A stretch of 64,000 nt of DNA from Mesorhizobium sp. M4B.F.Ca.ET.058.02.1.1 (GTDB lineage: Bacteria > Pseudomonadota > Alphaproteobacteria > Rhizobiales > Rhizobiaceae), in the NCBI RefSeq assembly GCF_003952505.1, contig NZ_CP034450.1, positions 744,001 to 808,000 on the forward strand. Reading direction: 5' to 3'. Both the position numbers and the translations under genes were made by a program. Under the pieces are notes generated by a model. It was not told where the DNA came from. It did no database searches and saw nothing but the letters and a program-made list of their open reading frames with translations. Of this stretch, positions 51,666 to 60,726 are shown in pieces; position 1 is the stretch's first letter, and the number at the start of each line of letters is the position of its first letter.

Positions 51666-52757
51666 ATGAAAGCAGCGAATTGGCTTCTGCGCCTGTGCGC
51701 CGCGTGCGCGCTCTCGATTGGCACAGCATTGGCCTTCATGCCTTCGAAAGCCAATGCTTGCATCATTGAGGGCCTAGACGCCAACTGTTATCTTGGCGGA
51801 GTGGCCAACGGCGCGATTGTCGACACATCTCTGGACGCCCTTCACAACATTGTTGACGACATTGTTGAAGCGGATGTCGGTCCGGCCAAGGCAGCTCCGC
51901 CGGCACCAGCGCAGGCGGCGCCTTTTGGGGTTTTTGCTTCCGGCCAGCTTGCCCACACCGAACATGACGGCTTCAGGATTTCGAACAGCTTCGACACAAT
52001 TGATGGACAACCTTTCGATGTCGATGAATTCTCCGCCGCCGTCAGCGTGGATTTCAATGCCGCCAAGCATTTCGGCTTCGACGATGAGCATGGGCTCAAC
52101 ATCGGCCTGTTTGGTGGCTATGCCTCCGCCGAGGTGGGTGTCGACGACCGCCGCTTTTCCAGCGGCGGCGATGCCACCAACAGAAGCGGGATGTTCGGCG
52201 GCTATGGACTCTATCGCCATGATACGAGTTATGCGCTGGTGGCGGCGTCCGCATTCCTCGGCAACACCGACGTCGAGAATGTGGACAGCGGCTCCGGCAA
52301 CTATGACACGCAGGGCTATGCGATCACCGGGTCTATTGGACGCATCTTCAAGCTCACCGACCGGGTCCGTTTCGATCTGCGCGGCGGCTTGCTGGGCGTC
52401 ACCTTCACCGGCGACGGATATGAGGACAGCTCCGGCACTGACTACGGCAAGAGCCACCTGTCCTTCGGCGCGATCAAGTTCGAGCCCGGCATCTATGCCG
52501 ATTTCCAGCTTGGCAACGGCATGGTGATCAGTCCCTACGCACGGGCCGATTTCCAGCAGCGTTTCGGCTACTCCAACACGGCCAGCGTCGAGGGCGAGGA
52601 AAGCGAATTCGAGGACGCGGACTTTTCCGTGGCGCTGTACTCCGGATTCAATCTGAAGATGACGGGATCGACCACGCTCAGCACCGAAATTCGCGGCAAG
52701 TGGTCCGCGGACAGTTCGACCGTCGCCGGCAAGCTGGGCCTGAAAATCGCCTTCTGA
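51666..52757 (+). CDS. outer-membrane autotransporter-type beta-barrel protein
   Basis: A 363-residue protein with a signal peptide (about 1-32, ending SKANAC). A short passenger (CIIEGLDANCYLGG with a Cys pair, then a Pro-Ala linker) precedes a C-terminal barrel of about 270 residues made of alternating strands (FGVFASGQLAHTEHDGFRIS; GLNIGLFGGYASAEVGVDDR; FKLTDRVRFDLRGGLLGVTF). The protein ends in aromatic Phe (GLKIAF), as outer-membrane proteins recognised by BAM do. Without a large passenger it is probably a surface barrel, not a toxin exporter. The 175 bases upstream are AT-rich and divergent from the caspase-like gene. Confidence 0.85.
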   Translation: MKAANWLLRLCAACALSIGTALAFMPSKANACIIEGLDANCYLGGVANGAIVDTSLDALHNIVDDIVEADVGPAKAAPPAPAQAAPFGVFASGQLAHTEHDGFRISNSFDTIDGQPFDVDEFSAAVSVDFNAAKHFGFDDEHGLNIGLFGGYASAEVGVDDRRFSSGGDATNRSGMFGGYGLYRHDTSYALVAASAFLGNTDVENVDSGSGNYDTQGYAITGSIGRIFKLTDRVRFDLRGGLLGVTFTGDGYEDSSGTDYGKSHLSFGAIKFEPGIYADFQLGNGMVISPYARADFQQRFGYSNTASVEGEESEFEDADFSVALYSGFNLKMTGSTTLSTEIRGKWSADSSTVAGKLGLKIAF

Positions 52758-52813
52758 AGACAAGGTCGGCAACGCCGGTCGTGCTGCTGCGAACTGCCCC
52801 ACGGTCGGCCGCT

Positions 52814-53794
52814 CTATCTTGGCTGTGCGTCCGTCAAGTTGAGGCTCCCTTGATACAGGTCGAGACGCTCGCGGTCTTCCTGCAACCATTCGATCGTTCG
52901 CTGCAAACCGGTTCGCAATGTCGTTTGCGCGGTCCAGCCCAATACCGTCGCTGCGTGTCGGGTCTCGGCCTGCCAGATATCCGTGTCCCAGCCTCGATCG
53001 GGCATGCTCTGCCAATGCGGTTCAGCCTCGCAGCCGGTCACGCCATGCACGAGAGCGACGATTTCTCCCAGCGTGGTTTGCCGACCGGTGCCGATGTTGA
53101 ATATTGCCCCGGGATCCGCCAGCGGGCGACTTGCCGCGATGATCAAGGCGTCGATGACGTCTTCGACCCAGACGAAATCACGCGCCGTCTTGGGGTTCGC
53201 AAGCGGCGGCCATTTCCCGACCATCGCATGGAGGAGCAGTGACGGCACGAGGCGTCGCGGCTCTTCCCACGGCCCATAGACCGAATAGAGACGAAGTGTC
53301 GGAATGCGCATGCCGGATCGTCTGGCAAGATCGCGGCAGAACGCCGTCGCCGCCGCCTTCGAGATTGCGTAGGCCCCTTCGGGCTCAGCCGGTTCGTCCT
53401 CGGACGGGGCGTGTCTCTTGCGGCCATACTCCAGCGAGGTGCCGGTGTGCACGAAAGCCTCGACATTCGCCTTGAGCGAAGCAAGCGCCAGCGTGCGGGT
53501 GGCTTCGAGGTTCGTCTTCGCGATCCTGGCCGCATCGGTCTGCCACGAATAGGCGCCATGCGCGGCCAGATGGAACACGTGGCGCGGCCGCAGTCGATGC
53601 AGCAGCGCTTCCACGGCCGAAGCATCCGTCAGATCGATGACATGCATCGAGAGCCGCGGCTGTTCTGCAGGAACACGCCAGGTCGCGAAACCAGGTCGCA
53701 GCAGGAGATCGACTTGCCAGCCCAGCGACAGGAGCCGTCGGACCAGGCTCGCGCCGACAAAGCCGCTGCCGCCGGTCACAAGGGCTCGCTGCAT
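52814..53794 (-). CDS. NAD-dependent epimerase/dehydratase
   Basis: A 326-residue extended short-chain dehydrogenase. The nucleotide motif is TGGSGFVGASLVRRL at the N-terminus, the TGTS stretch is VHTGTSLEYGR, and the active-site pair is in GAYAISKAAATAFCRDLARR (Tyr-x3-Lys). RLYSVYGPWEEPRRLVPSLL is the substrate-loop signature of sugar nucleotide enzymes. It likely modifies an NDP-sugar for the cluster. It begins 1 base after the sulfotransferase stop (TGAGATG), the last gene of the coupled operon. The open frame upstream of 53794 is inside the sulfotransferase gene. Confidence 0.92.
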   Translation of the reverse strand: MQRALVTGGSGFVGASLVRRLLSLGWQVDLLLRPGFATWRVPAEQPRLSMHVIDLTDASAVEALLHRLRPRHVFHLAAHGAYSWQTDAARIAKTNLEATRTLALASLKANVEAFVHTGTSLEYGRKRHAPSEDEPAEPEGAYAISKAAATAFCRDLARRSGMRIPTLRLYSVYGPWEEPRRLVPSLLLHAMVGKWPPLANPKTARDFVWVEDVIDALIIAASRPLADPGAIFNIGTGRQTTLGEIVALVHGVTGCEAEPHWQSMPDRGWDTDIWQAETRHAATVLGWTAQTTLRTGLQRTIEWLQEDRERLDLYQGSLNLTDAQPR

Positions 53795-53795
53795 C

Positions 53796-54734
53796 TCAGC
53801 CGGGCCGCATCCTGGCGAACTCGCCATAGTCGAACACATCGAGATACTGCCAGGCGGCCTCAGCGACTTTCGCATGCTCCTCGACCGAGAGTTCCGCGGC
53901 CGTCGCGCGATTGGCTTGCGGCGTGGCGCGGCGGATCGTTCCCCAGGGATAGACTTCACGCAGCGCCAGTCCATTCCATGTCGGCGCCGACAGCGCGGCG
54001 TGATCGTCGATGCCCAGAGCGGACAGAACCGGCGCGAGAGCCTTGCGCGCGTCGGACACGACATCTTCCAGCCTCACGATGTGCACCCGATCCGGATGAC
54101 GATTGCGCGCGAGCAGGGCATGGTATTGGTTCAGGCACCAGGCCCGCAGATAGTCCGACAGGCGCATCGGAACCGGCCGCTTCTTCGTATCGGCGTAGGC
54201 GGAGAACGGATTGCGCACGACATGCAGCATGTGCGCGCCGGGCATCGCGGCGAGGATCGCCTCCGAGTCCACGGTGATGATCGGACTGTACCCGACATAG
54301 ACCTTCTCGCGGCCGCTGCGGTTGTAATCCTTCCAGGCGTCGAATGTGGAGCGGAAGAAAGCAGCGACGTTGTTCGCCGTGCCGCGGCCGACGGCCTCCA
54401 CATGCTTGATGTATCGAGCGCAACGCTCATCGTCGTTGAAGTCGAAGGCCGTGTCACGAAACTTGCTGACATGCGGTGTGCGCGCACGCACCTTGCATTC
54501 TTCGTCGATGATCAGTTTGTAGTCGTCCACGGGAGCCGCATCGAGCGGGAAGGCCGGCCAGCGGTACTTGACCGGGAACAGAGACGTCATCGCGTCGTTG
54601 ACGAGGCGCGTTCCGATCTGGGACTCGAACGGATAGACGAACATCTCCGGATGCCCGTCGAGAAAGCGGTGCGTGGTGTTTCCGCCATTTTCGTACATGG
54701 CGCCAAGCATCAGCAAGCGAAACCCGTCGGTCAT
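53796..54734 (-). CDS. sulfotransferase
   Basis: A 312-residue enzyme of the PAPS-dependent family. The 5'-phosphosulfate loop resembles LMLGAMYENGGNTTHRFLDG, the 3'-phosphate motif is MLHVVRNPFSAYADTKKRPV, and IVRLEDVVSDARKALAPVLS is the usual late segment. It likely transfers sulfate from PAPS to a glycan or glycolipid. The ATG at 54734 shares one base with the upstream stop and has GGAGG five bases before it; a TTG at 54737 is an alternative. Confidence 0.9.
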   Translation of the reverse strand: MTDGFRLLMLGAMYENGGNTTHRFLDGHPEMFVYPFESQIGTRLVNDAMTSLFPVKYRWPAFPLDAAPVDDYKLIIDEECKVRARTPHVSKFRDTAFDFNDDERCARYIKHVEAVGRGTANNVAAFFRSTFDAWKDYNRSGREKVYVGYSPIITVDSEAILAAMPGAHMLHVVRNPFSAYADTKKRPVPMRLSDYLRAWCLNQYHALLARNRHPDRVHIVRLEDVVSDARKALAPVLSALGIDDHAALSAPTWNGLALREVYPWGTIRRATPQANRATAAELSVEEHAKVAEAAWQYLDVFDYGEFARMRPG

Positions 54735-55926
54735 CAATTCCTCCGAACATCATTCCTGGAACCGGCTTGCCAGGCATAGAACAGCGTCTGTTCCGCGCCC
54801 GGCATCCGGCGAAAGCCGTCAAATGGAAGGCGATCGATCATCCGCGACGGGACGGCCTCGATCGCGAAGATCTGGTTGCCGGCCGGCCAGACCAGGCTGG
54901 CCACGACTCGCCCGCTTTTGATATCGACCGCATGCAGCCCGCAAACGCATCTGTCCGGTTCGAGCCCCGGTGCATAGGCACGAAAGCGCGGAATGATCCG
55001 CGATGTGCCAACGATCGCGAGATTGCCGATCGCGCACAGGCCCCTGGTCCAGCCCCGCAGGCGCGCGACGATCTCGACGCTGCCATCCTGTCCGCAGCTT
55101 ACGACGCTGCCGAATCCGCTGTTGGCAACCCACAAGGCATCGCTGACGAAGCGGGGGGAGTGCGGACGGGTCAATCCACGCGTCATCGGCAATCGCGTCG
55201 CGCCGCTGAAGATGACGCCGCGCCCTTCCACGGCAAATTCGATCTGGCCAGGTCGTGCGCCGACGAGATCGTCCTTGGATGCCGTGAAGCAGCTTTCGGC
55301 CAGACTCTTTCCGGCCGCGATGCCATTGAGCTGCAAATGATTGAGGCCAAAATCCGCTCCCGCGTCCCCCTCGATGCATGACGGCCACCATACACGCTGG
55401 CTGCCACCGAGCGCCGGGAATGCGACAATGGCGTTTTCACCAACAGCACTGCCATGCAGCTCAGGGCCGATCATCGCCAGATCGTGGAGATATGTGCTGC
55501 CCGGCAGGAAGCGGGCACCCGCGGGCATGAGCACGTTTCCGGCAATGCCCTTCGATGTGAGATCCCTGCGTGGCAGAAGCCCGTCCGCAGCCCGCAGCGT
55601 GTACAAGACATTCGGATTGCGTGTGCTTGCGACATGGACTTCCCCCGTGCCGCGTCGAAGGCAATGCCCGACGGGTGCGGCAGCCTGAGGTAGCTCACCT
55701 GGGGTGATCCCGAGGCCATCGAGAGCGCCAGCAGGAGATGCTCGTATTCGCGGCTGACCAGCAAGGTGACGCCGGCCTCGGCGAGACTCTGCCACCATGG
55801 CCCCGTCACCTCGACTTCAAGCAGACTGCTGTCGATCGCTCCCGCGTCCTGCCACTGCGCCACGACGCTGGCCGGGTCACGCCAGGCTTGATGGTCGGCC
55901 TGGAAGGCGTCGTTCCCGTCGCTCAA
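54734..55926 (-). pseudogene. TIGR03032/DUF4915-like gene interrupted by a one-base frameshift
   Basis: Two adjacent minus-strand frames together give one family-like protein of about 397 residues. The first frame supplies GVTLLVSREYEHLLLALSMA and YLRLPHPSGIAFDAARG; the second continues EVHVASTRNPNVLYTLRAAD to the C-terminus. They join at a run of five G residues (C at 55642-55646 on the plus strand); six or three would restore the frame. The family (TIGR03032, DUF4915-like) has beta-propeller-type repeats and no proven function. The TTG start at 55926 overlaps the glycosyltransferase stop. It could be a true pseudogene, phase variable, or a sequencing error. Confidence 0.8.
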
Positions 55927-56603
55927 CTTTGCAACCTCATTCGCAGCGCGCCGCGATAGAGCCGCATGGCCGTGCGCCATCCGGTTGTCGAGCGACCGCC
56001 GTGTCTAGGGCCGGATGCCATGCCGAAGGGGGTGATCGCGTATCCATGGCGGCGACAGATTATGCAGAATTCGAGATCGATCAGATCGTCATCGCGCTGC
56101 AGATCCAGGAGCGCCTCGAAGCGGCGATGGAACAGTTTCGGCGTGCCGTTGATATCGCGCAGCCGCAGCCCGAAAAGCAGCCTCGCCTCGAGATTGTACA
56201 ACTGCGATCCAAGCGCGCGAAGCCACGCCCGGCCCTGCTTCCGTTCGGCCTTGAGGACGCGGTCCGGCCGGCTTATGCCGGCATCCAGCGCCCGGCGCAG
56301 ATCAGCTCCCGCCGTACGCGCCGAATTCGTATAGCATAGAAATTCTCCCCGGGCGGCCGCCAGGCCTGTCCTGACCGCGCGGCCCCAGCCCGCATTGTCG
56401 GCTCTCAATGTGCGCACATTGGGATAGCGGATTGCCAGCTCCGCACAGAGCGCGGCGCTGTCGTCACGCGATCCATTCTCGACGAGGATAATTTCCCACG
56501 TCACCGAAAGGCTGCGGAGAGTTGCATGATATTCCTCTATAACGGTGACGACATGGTCGGCCTGGTTATGGATGGGAAGGATGATCGACACTGTCGGGTT
56601 CAT
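55923..56603 (-). CDS. glycosyltransferase family 2
   Basis: A 226-residue GT-A glycosyltransferase of the DPM1/dolichol-phosphate mannosyltransferase-like type. It begins VSIILPIHNQADHVVTVIEE, with EIILVENGSRDDSAALCAEL, and the nucleotide-sugar region LRADNAGWGRAVRTGLAAAR. The usual DxD is not obvious in FLCYTNSARTAGADLRRALD, so the donor and activity are unclear. It overlaps the transketolase gene by 38 bases at its start. It probably adds a sugar to the lipid-linked product of the cluster. Confidence 0.85.
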   Translation of the reverse strand: MNPTVSIILPIHNQADHVVTVIEEYHATLRSLSVTWEIILVENGSRDDSAALCAELAIRYPNVRTLRADNAGWGRAVRTGLAAARGEFLCYTNSARTAGADLRRALDAGISRPDRVLKAERKQGRAWLRALGSQLYNLEARLLFGLRLRDINGTPKLFHRRFEALLDLQRDDDLIDLEFCIICRRHGYAITPFGMASGPRHGGRSTTGWRTAMRLYRGALRMRLQS

Positions 56604-57525
56604 GGCAACTCAACAAATGCAGTTCCCGGGCGGCAGACGCAATCTGGTCGGCGCTCAATCCACTGCGTTCCATCAGCCAGGTCGCACTGCCGCCGCGGCC
56701 TGCGCCGGGCTGGGTTGCCGCGAGGCGGCGGAAAGGCCTCGCCAATCCGGCTTCCGCGAGAACCTCCGCCACCAAAGAACCCAGTCCTCCCGTCTGCTGG
56801 TGCGCCTCGACCGTCAGGACGGCGCTGGCATCGGCCAATGCGGTTCCCAGGTCCGCCAGCGGCGCAGGCGCAAGGCAGGGGAGGGACAACACCGTCGCCT
56901 GCACGCCGCCGCTTGCCAGCGTCTCGGCAGCGGTCATAGTTTCCGCAGCCAGAGCACCCGTTGAAATGAGCAGCACGTCGGCGCCTCGACGCATGGTCTG
57001 AGCCCGCCCGAGTTCAAATCGACCGCCAGAGATCGCGCCCTGCGGACTGTCCTTGCCCAGCCTGAAATAGACCGGGGACGGCGCCGACCACACGCAGTCC
57101 AGCGCCGCGGCGGCCTGAGGTCCATCGACCGGCGCGAGAACCATCATACCAGGCAGCGCACGCATGACGGCAATGTCCTCAAGGCTGTGATGCGTCGAGC
57201 CGCCCGTGCCGTAGTCGAAGCCGCCGCCAACACCGACGATGCGGACGGGCAGTTCGTGCGCAACCGGACCGTTGCGGATGAATTCGTAAGGCCGCAGCGT
57301 CGCAAAGGTCGCGATCGAATAGCAGAACGGAAGAAATCCGGCTTCCGCCAGACCCGTTGCGATGCCAATCATGTTCTGCTCGGCGACACCGACATTGACG
57401 AATCTGTCCGGATAGGCCTGCGCGAAGGGCTCCACGACAGAGAAGCCGAGGTCTGCGGTCAGCAACATGATGCGCGGATCGCGCGCGGCGAGTTCGCAGA
57501 GCTTGGCGATGAACTCGCGCCTCAC
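56566..57525 (-). CDS. transketolase C-terminal subunit
   Basis: A 319-residue protein with the transketolase pyrimidine-binding domain: RDPRIMLLTADLGFSVVEPF, then YPDRFVNVGVAEQNMIGIAT with the catalytic Glu, and SIATFATLRPYEFIRNGPV. The C-terminal domain follows (SALAETMTAAETLASGGVQA-like). It partners with the N-terminal half upstream; split transketolases occur in polysaccharide and secondary-metabolite clusters. The GTG at 57525 overlaps the upstream stop and has GAGG seven bases before; the longer frame is a shadow of the N-terminal gene. Confidence 0.92.
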   Translation of the reverse strand: MRREFIAKLCELAARDPRIMLLTADLGFSVVEPFAQAYPDRFVNVGVAEQNMIGIATGLAEAGFLPFCYSIATFATLRPYEFIRNGPVAHELPVRIVGVGGGFDYGTGGSTHHSLEDIAVMRALPGMMVLAPVDGPQAAAALDCVWSAPSPVYFRLGKDSPQGAISGGRFELGRAQTMRRGADVLLISTGALAAETMTAAETLASGGVQATVLSLPCLAPAPLADLGTALADASAVLTVEAHQQTGGLGSLVAEVLAEAGLARPFRRLAATQPGAGRGGSATWLMERSGLSADQIASAARELHLLSCHEPDSVDHPSHP

Positions 57526-58337
57526 TGCAGCGCCTCGCTCTCCGCCAGGGCGATGGCAAAGTCTTCGTCCGACATCGGCAAATAGTGCCAGCGCACCTGG
57601 CGCTCCATGAAACTCACACCGCGCCCCGACACGGTCCGCGCCAGCACCACCAACGGCTCCTGGCGATGCGGACGCAGCGCCTCGCGAACCGCCGCTGGCG
57701 CATGTCCATCCACCTCCCGGACCGTCCAGCCGCAACTTGCCCAGTGTTCCGGCATCCGTGCCTGGTTCATGATCTCGGCGGTCGGGCCAAGCGCCTGCTG
57801 TCCATTGACGTCAACGACGACAATCAAATTCGTGAGCCGATGATGCCCGGCAAACATCGCCGCTTCCCAGGTCGATCCTTCATTGCATTCCGCATCGGAC
57901 AGCAGCACATAGGTGCGGCGGTCCTTGCCGAGCAGGCGCGCGGCGAGCGCCGATCCGACGCCGATCGACAGGCCAAGGCCGAGCGAGCCGGTCGAGAAGT
58001 CGACGCCTGGGAGGTGATGGGTCGGGTGCACGCCCAGGCGGGAATCATCGGCGCAATAGCTTGCCAGTTCGGCGCGGCTTAGCCATCCGCGCAAGAACAG
58101 GGCGGCGTAGAGCGCAAGCGCCGCGTGCCCCTTTCCCATAACGAAACGATCGCGATCCGGATCGTCCGGTGCGTTCAGTCGCATGGCTCCGCCATAGAGT
58201 GCTGCGAGAAGATCCACCACGGACAGGGCCGAGCCAATGTGCCCGACATGGGCGCGATGTGATTCTTCAAGGATCAGCTTGCGCAGCGCCCGCGAACTCA
58301 GGATTTGCTGGTGAGCGAGCGCCGGATCAGGCTCCAT
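57522..58337 (-). CDS. transketolase N-terminal subunit
   Basis: A 271-residue protein with the thiamine-diphosphate-binding domain: HVGHIGSALSVVDLLAALYG, RFVMGKGHAALALYAALFLR, and the metal/TPP motif VLLSDAECNEGSTWEAAMFA (GDG-like, here SDAE-N). It is the first gene of the coupled operon. Together with the C-terminal half it should transfer two-carbon units to make unusual ketose or heptose-type precursors, not central metabolism. Eight bases separate its start from the divergent membrane-protein gene. Confidence 0.93.
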   Translation of the reverse strand: MEPDPALAHQQILSSRALRKLILEESHRAHVGHIGSALSVVDLLAALYGGAMRLNAPDDPDRDRFVMGKGHAALALYAALFLRGWLSRAELASYCADDSRLGVHPTHHLPGVDFSTGSLGLGLSIGVGSALAARLLGKDRRTYVLLSDAECNEGSTWEAAMFAGHHRLTNLIVVVDVNGQQALGPTAEIMNQARMPEHWASCGWTVREVDGHAPAAVREALRPHRQEPLVVLARTVSGRGVSFMERQVRWHYLPMSDEDFAIALAESEALQ

Positions 58338-58345
58338 GACAGCCC

Positions 58346-60616
58346 ATGGCGTTCATGCTAGTGGTCGACATCATGCGATTGGCCTCTCGTATGATCCGAT
58401 ACACTAGCGCATTCTTCGCCGATCTTGGAAGGCGGCCTGTACTTCTCCTTTGTTTGGGAATTCTGCTCGCCTGGCTGATGGCGGGTGTTCCATTCATGAG
58501 ATTCGGCGTCCCGACTGGTCTGTGGGGCGATCGTACTTTCCTGCTGCTTCACGGCAGGCTATTTCTCGACTGGCCGCATATTTTTCGAACGGATGCGGTG
58601 GGTTTTCCCGATCGGCTGGATCTGCTCGGCTTTCCTTTCACCGACCTTACCGAACGCGTCGTGCAATTTCTGACCACTCGCCTGACCGGCGACGTGATCG
58701 TTGGCGCCAATGTATATTTCGTCATCATCGTCGCGGTGAACTTCGCGGCTGCCTTCTGCGCTCTGCGCAGCTTTCAGATACGGCCCTGGTGGTGCCTCGC
58801 GGGCGCTTTCGCTTTTGCGTTCATTCCCTATTTCGCAGAGCGTTCGACCGGGCATGACTATCTCGCCGCCTATTATGCGGCGCCGCTTGCGTTCCTGATC
58901 CTGCCTCGCATTGTCACGGCCGTTCGCAATCGGTCGCCGACCGGCATGGTCAAGGATCCGGTCACGCTCGCATGCTGCATGGTTATCGCCACGTCCGGAA
59001 TCTACTACAGCTTCTTTTCCCTGCTTACCTGGGGTTTTGTCGGGCTGGCCCTGGCCACGCAGGAGCGGGACTGGCGCTATCTGCCGGCCATGGCACTGCC
59101 GGCTGGCGTGACGCTGGCCGTGCTGGTGCCAATCCTGGCGTTCTTCGTCGCGGTCACGCCAGGCGACGCTGGCTTCCCAGCAAGAACAGCAGCCGACCAG
59201 CCGCTCTATGGTTTTCGTATCTCCGACGTGATCATCGGGCTGGAGCCATTCGGCGTCGCGCGGAATGCACTGCGTGATTACATGGCCATCCGCGGCAAGA
59301 CCGAGGGGACGGACGCCTGGCCTGGCCCCGTCCTGTCCGCTTTCGCATTGCTGGCCGCCCTGTTTGGTTCATTGCTGTTGCGAAGGCGCGGTCCTGGTGT
59401 CCGGCTGGCCTACGGAGGCCTGACGCCGACATTGAACGCATATCTCGTCTTCTGCATGATCTATTGTGCGCCCTTCGGTCTGGGATTGATCTTCAATCTG
59501 TTGATCAGGCCGGAGATCCGCGCACAGAATCGCATCGCGCCGTTCTTTGCATTCGCGGCGCTGCTGGTGTTCTTCGGGTTATGGCAGCGGGTGGTGCTCC
59601 GGCTGCGATCAAGGTTCGGCCGTTCGATCGGCGGCGTGACAGCCGCGGTAGCTCTCGTTGTCCTGGTGCTTGTGAACAGCATTGGCAGCTTTGCGCTGTT
59701 TGCCCGACAGCAGCACGCCTTGCAGCGCCAGCCGGCTTTTGCCACGGAGATGACAAGCATCCGCGCGACTTTGGCGGTGGCGGATTCTGAAGGGCTGCGG
59801 CGGATTCTCCAGCTGCCGATGGCGGCCTGGCCCGAAGCGCCCACGATCCGCGGCTTCGAGCCCTACAACCATTTATTGCCCTTTGTCTTCAGCGCTCCGG
59901 GCAGTTCCAGGCACTGGAGTTACGGCGGCTCGCGGGGAAGCGAAAATCTGTCACACCTGCAACTCCTGCTGAAGACCGCAGACTCGCCCTGCGCCCTGGC
60001 CGAACTGTCAGCCGGCTACAATTTCGACGCGGTGCTGGTGGATCGCCGCGGCTACGACGCTACCGAGCTCGCGGCATGGGACAGCCGGCTGAGCGCGGTC
60101 GGCGCGCGGCTGGTCAGTGACGACCCGCTTCGCCGCCTGTATCGCTTGCCCAAGTCGGACTGTTCGCAGCCTCTGTTGCTTTCCGATCGATGGCTCAGCG
60201 CCGCCGCCGGCGGTGAGCTGGAACCGCTTCTCGATCGAGGATGGTATTCGCCGGAGGCCTGGGGCCGTTGGGGCAGGGACAAGGCGCAGCGCATACTATT
60301 GCCCAACCGCGACCTGGGCAGCCGCGGCGTTGTCATCGATCTCCGGATCATGCAGCTTGCCGACAAGGACGGCCGAATTCCGCGCGTCGAAGTGCGCGTC
60401 AACCAAACCCCCATCACCACGATCAGCGTTGCACGGTCCATGCAGCCGGAAGAGCATCGCATCGTCATTCCCCGTATGCTCCTGCGGCAGTCGGGCTTCA
60501 CGACGATCGAGTTGAGGCCTGAGGCCTCCGTGGCTGCATCGAGGGTGACGCCTGAAGACAAAAGGTTGCTTGGGCTTGGTTTGATTGCAATGCGCGTGGC
60601 GCCATCGATCCAGTAA
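58346..60616 (+). CDS. large polytopic membrane protein, GT-C-like glycosyltransferase candidate
   Basis: A 756-residue protein. About 11-12 transmembrane helices lie in the first 460 residues (RPVLLLCLGILLAWLMAGVP; VIVGANVYFVIIVAVNFAAA). Short acidic residues after the first helix (FGVPTGLWGDRTF) resemble the ExD-type site of lipid-linked GT-C enzymes, though this is weak. The C-terminal 290 residues are a soluble, probably periplasmic domain (RNLGSRGVVIDLRIMQLADK-like). It resembles DUF6311-like/PMT-type sugar transferases. The start is uncertain: ATGs at 58355, 58373 and 58391 are also possible, and no ribosome binding site is clear. Divergent from the transketolase operon and probably working with it. 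Confidence 0.8.
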   Translation: MAFMLVVDIMRLASRMIRYTSAFFADLGRRPVLLLCLGILLAWLMAGVPFMRFGVPTGLWGDRTFLLLHGRLFLDWPHIFRTDAVGFPDRLDLLGFPFTDLTERVVQFLTTRLTGDVIVGANVYFVIIVAVNFAAAFCALRSFQIRPWWCLAGAFAFAFIPYFAERSTGHDYLAAYYAAPLAFLILPRIVTAVRNRSPTGMVKDPVTLACCMVIATSGIYYSFFSLLTWGFVGLALATQERDWRYLPAMALPAGVTLAVLVPILAFFVAVTPGDAGFPARTAADQPLYGFRISDVIIGLEPFGVARNALRDYMAIRGKTEGTDAWPGPVLSAFALLAALFGSLLLRRRGPGVRLAYGGLTPTLNAYLVFCMIYCAPFGLGLIFNLLIRPEIRAQNRIAPFFAFAALLVFFGLWQRVVLRLRSRFGRSIGGVTAAVALVVLVLVNSIGSFALFARQQHALQRQPAFATEMTSIRATLAVADSEGLRRILQLPMAAWPEAPTIRGFEPYNHLLPFVFSAPGSSRHWSYGGSRGSENLSHLQLLLKTADSPCALAELSAGYNFDAVLVDRRGYDATELAAWDSRLSAVGARLVSDDPLRRLYRLPKSDCSQPLLLSDRWLSAAAGGELEPLLDRGWYSPEAWGRWGRDKAQRILLPNRDLGSRGVVIDLRIMQLADKDGRIPRVEVRVNQTPITTISVARSMQPEEHRIVIPRMLLRQSGFTTIELRPEASVAASRVTPEDKRLLGLGLIAMRVAPSIQ

Positions 60617-60726
60617 GGCTCGACCATAGGGCACCGGCCATTGGCGCGGTCCGTTGGGGCAGGCCATGGACGAATGGCCAAGCCCTGCCTTTCGCAAGCA
60701 AATTCGAGCTGTGTTTAAGTAAGCGG

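Noticed and set aside
54734..55926. Programmed ribosomal frameshift in the TIGR03032-like gene
   Set aside because: No slippery heptamer with a downstream pseudoknot-like element was evident; mutation, phase variation or sequencing error is simpler.
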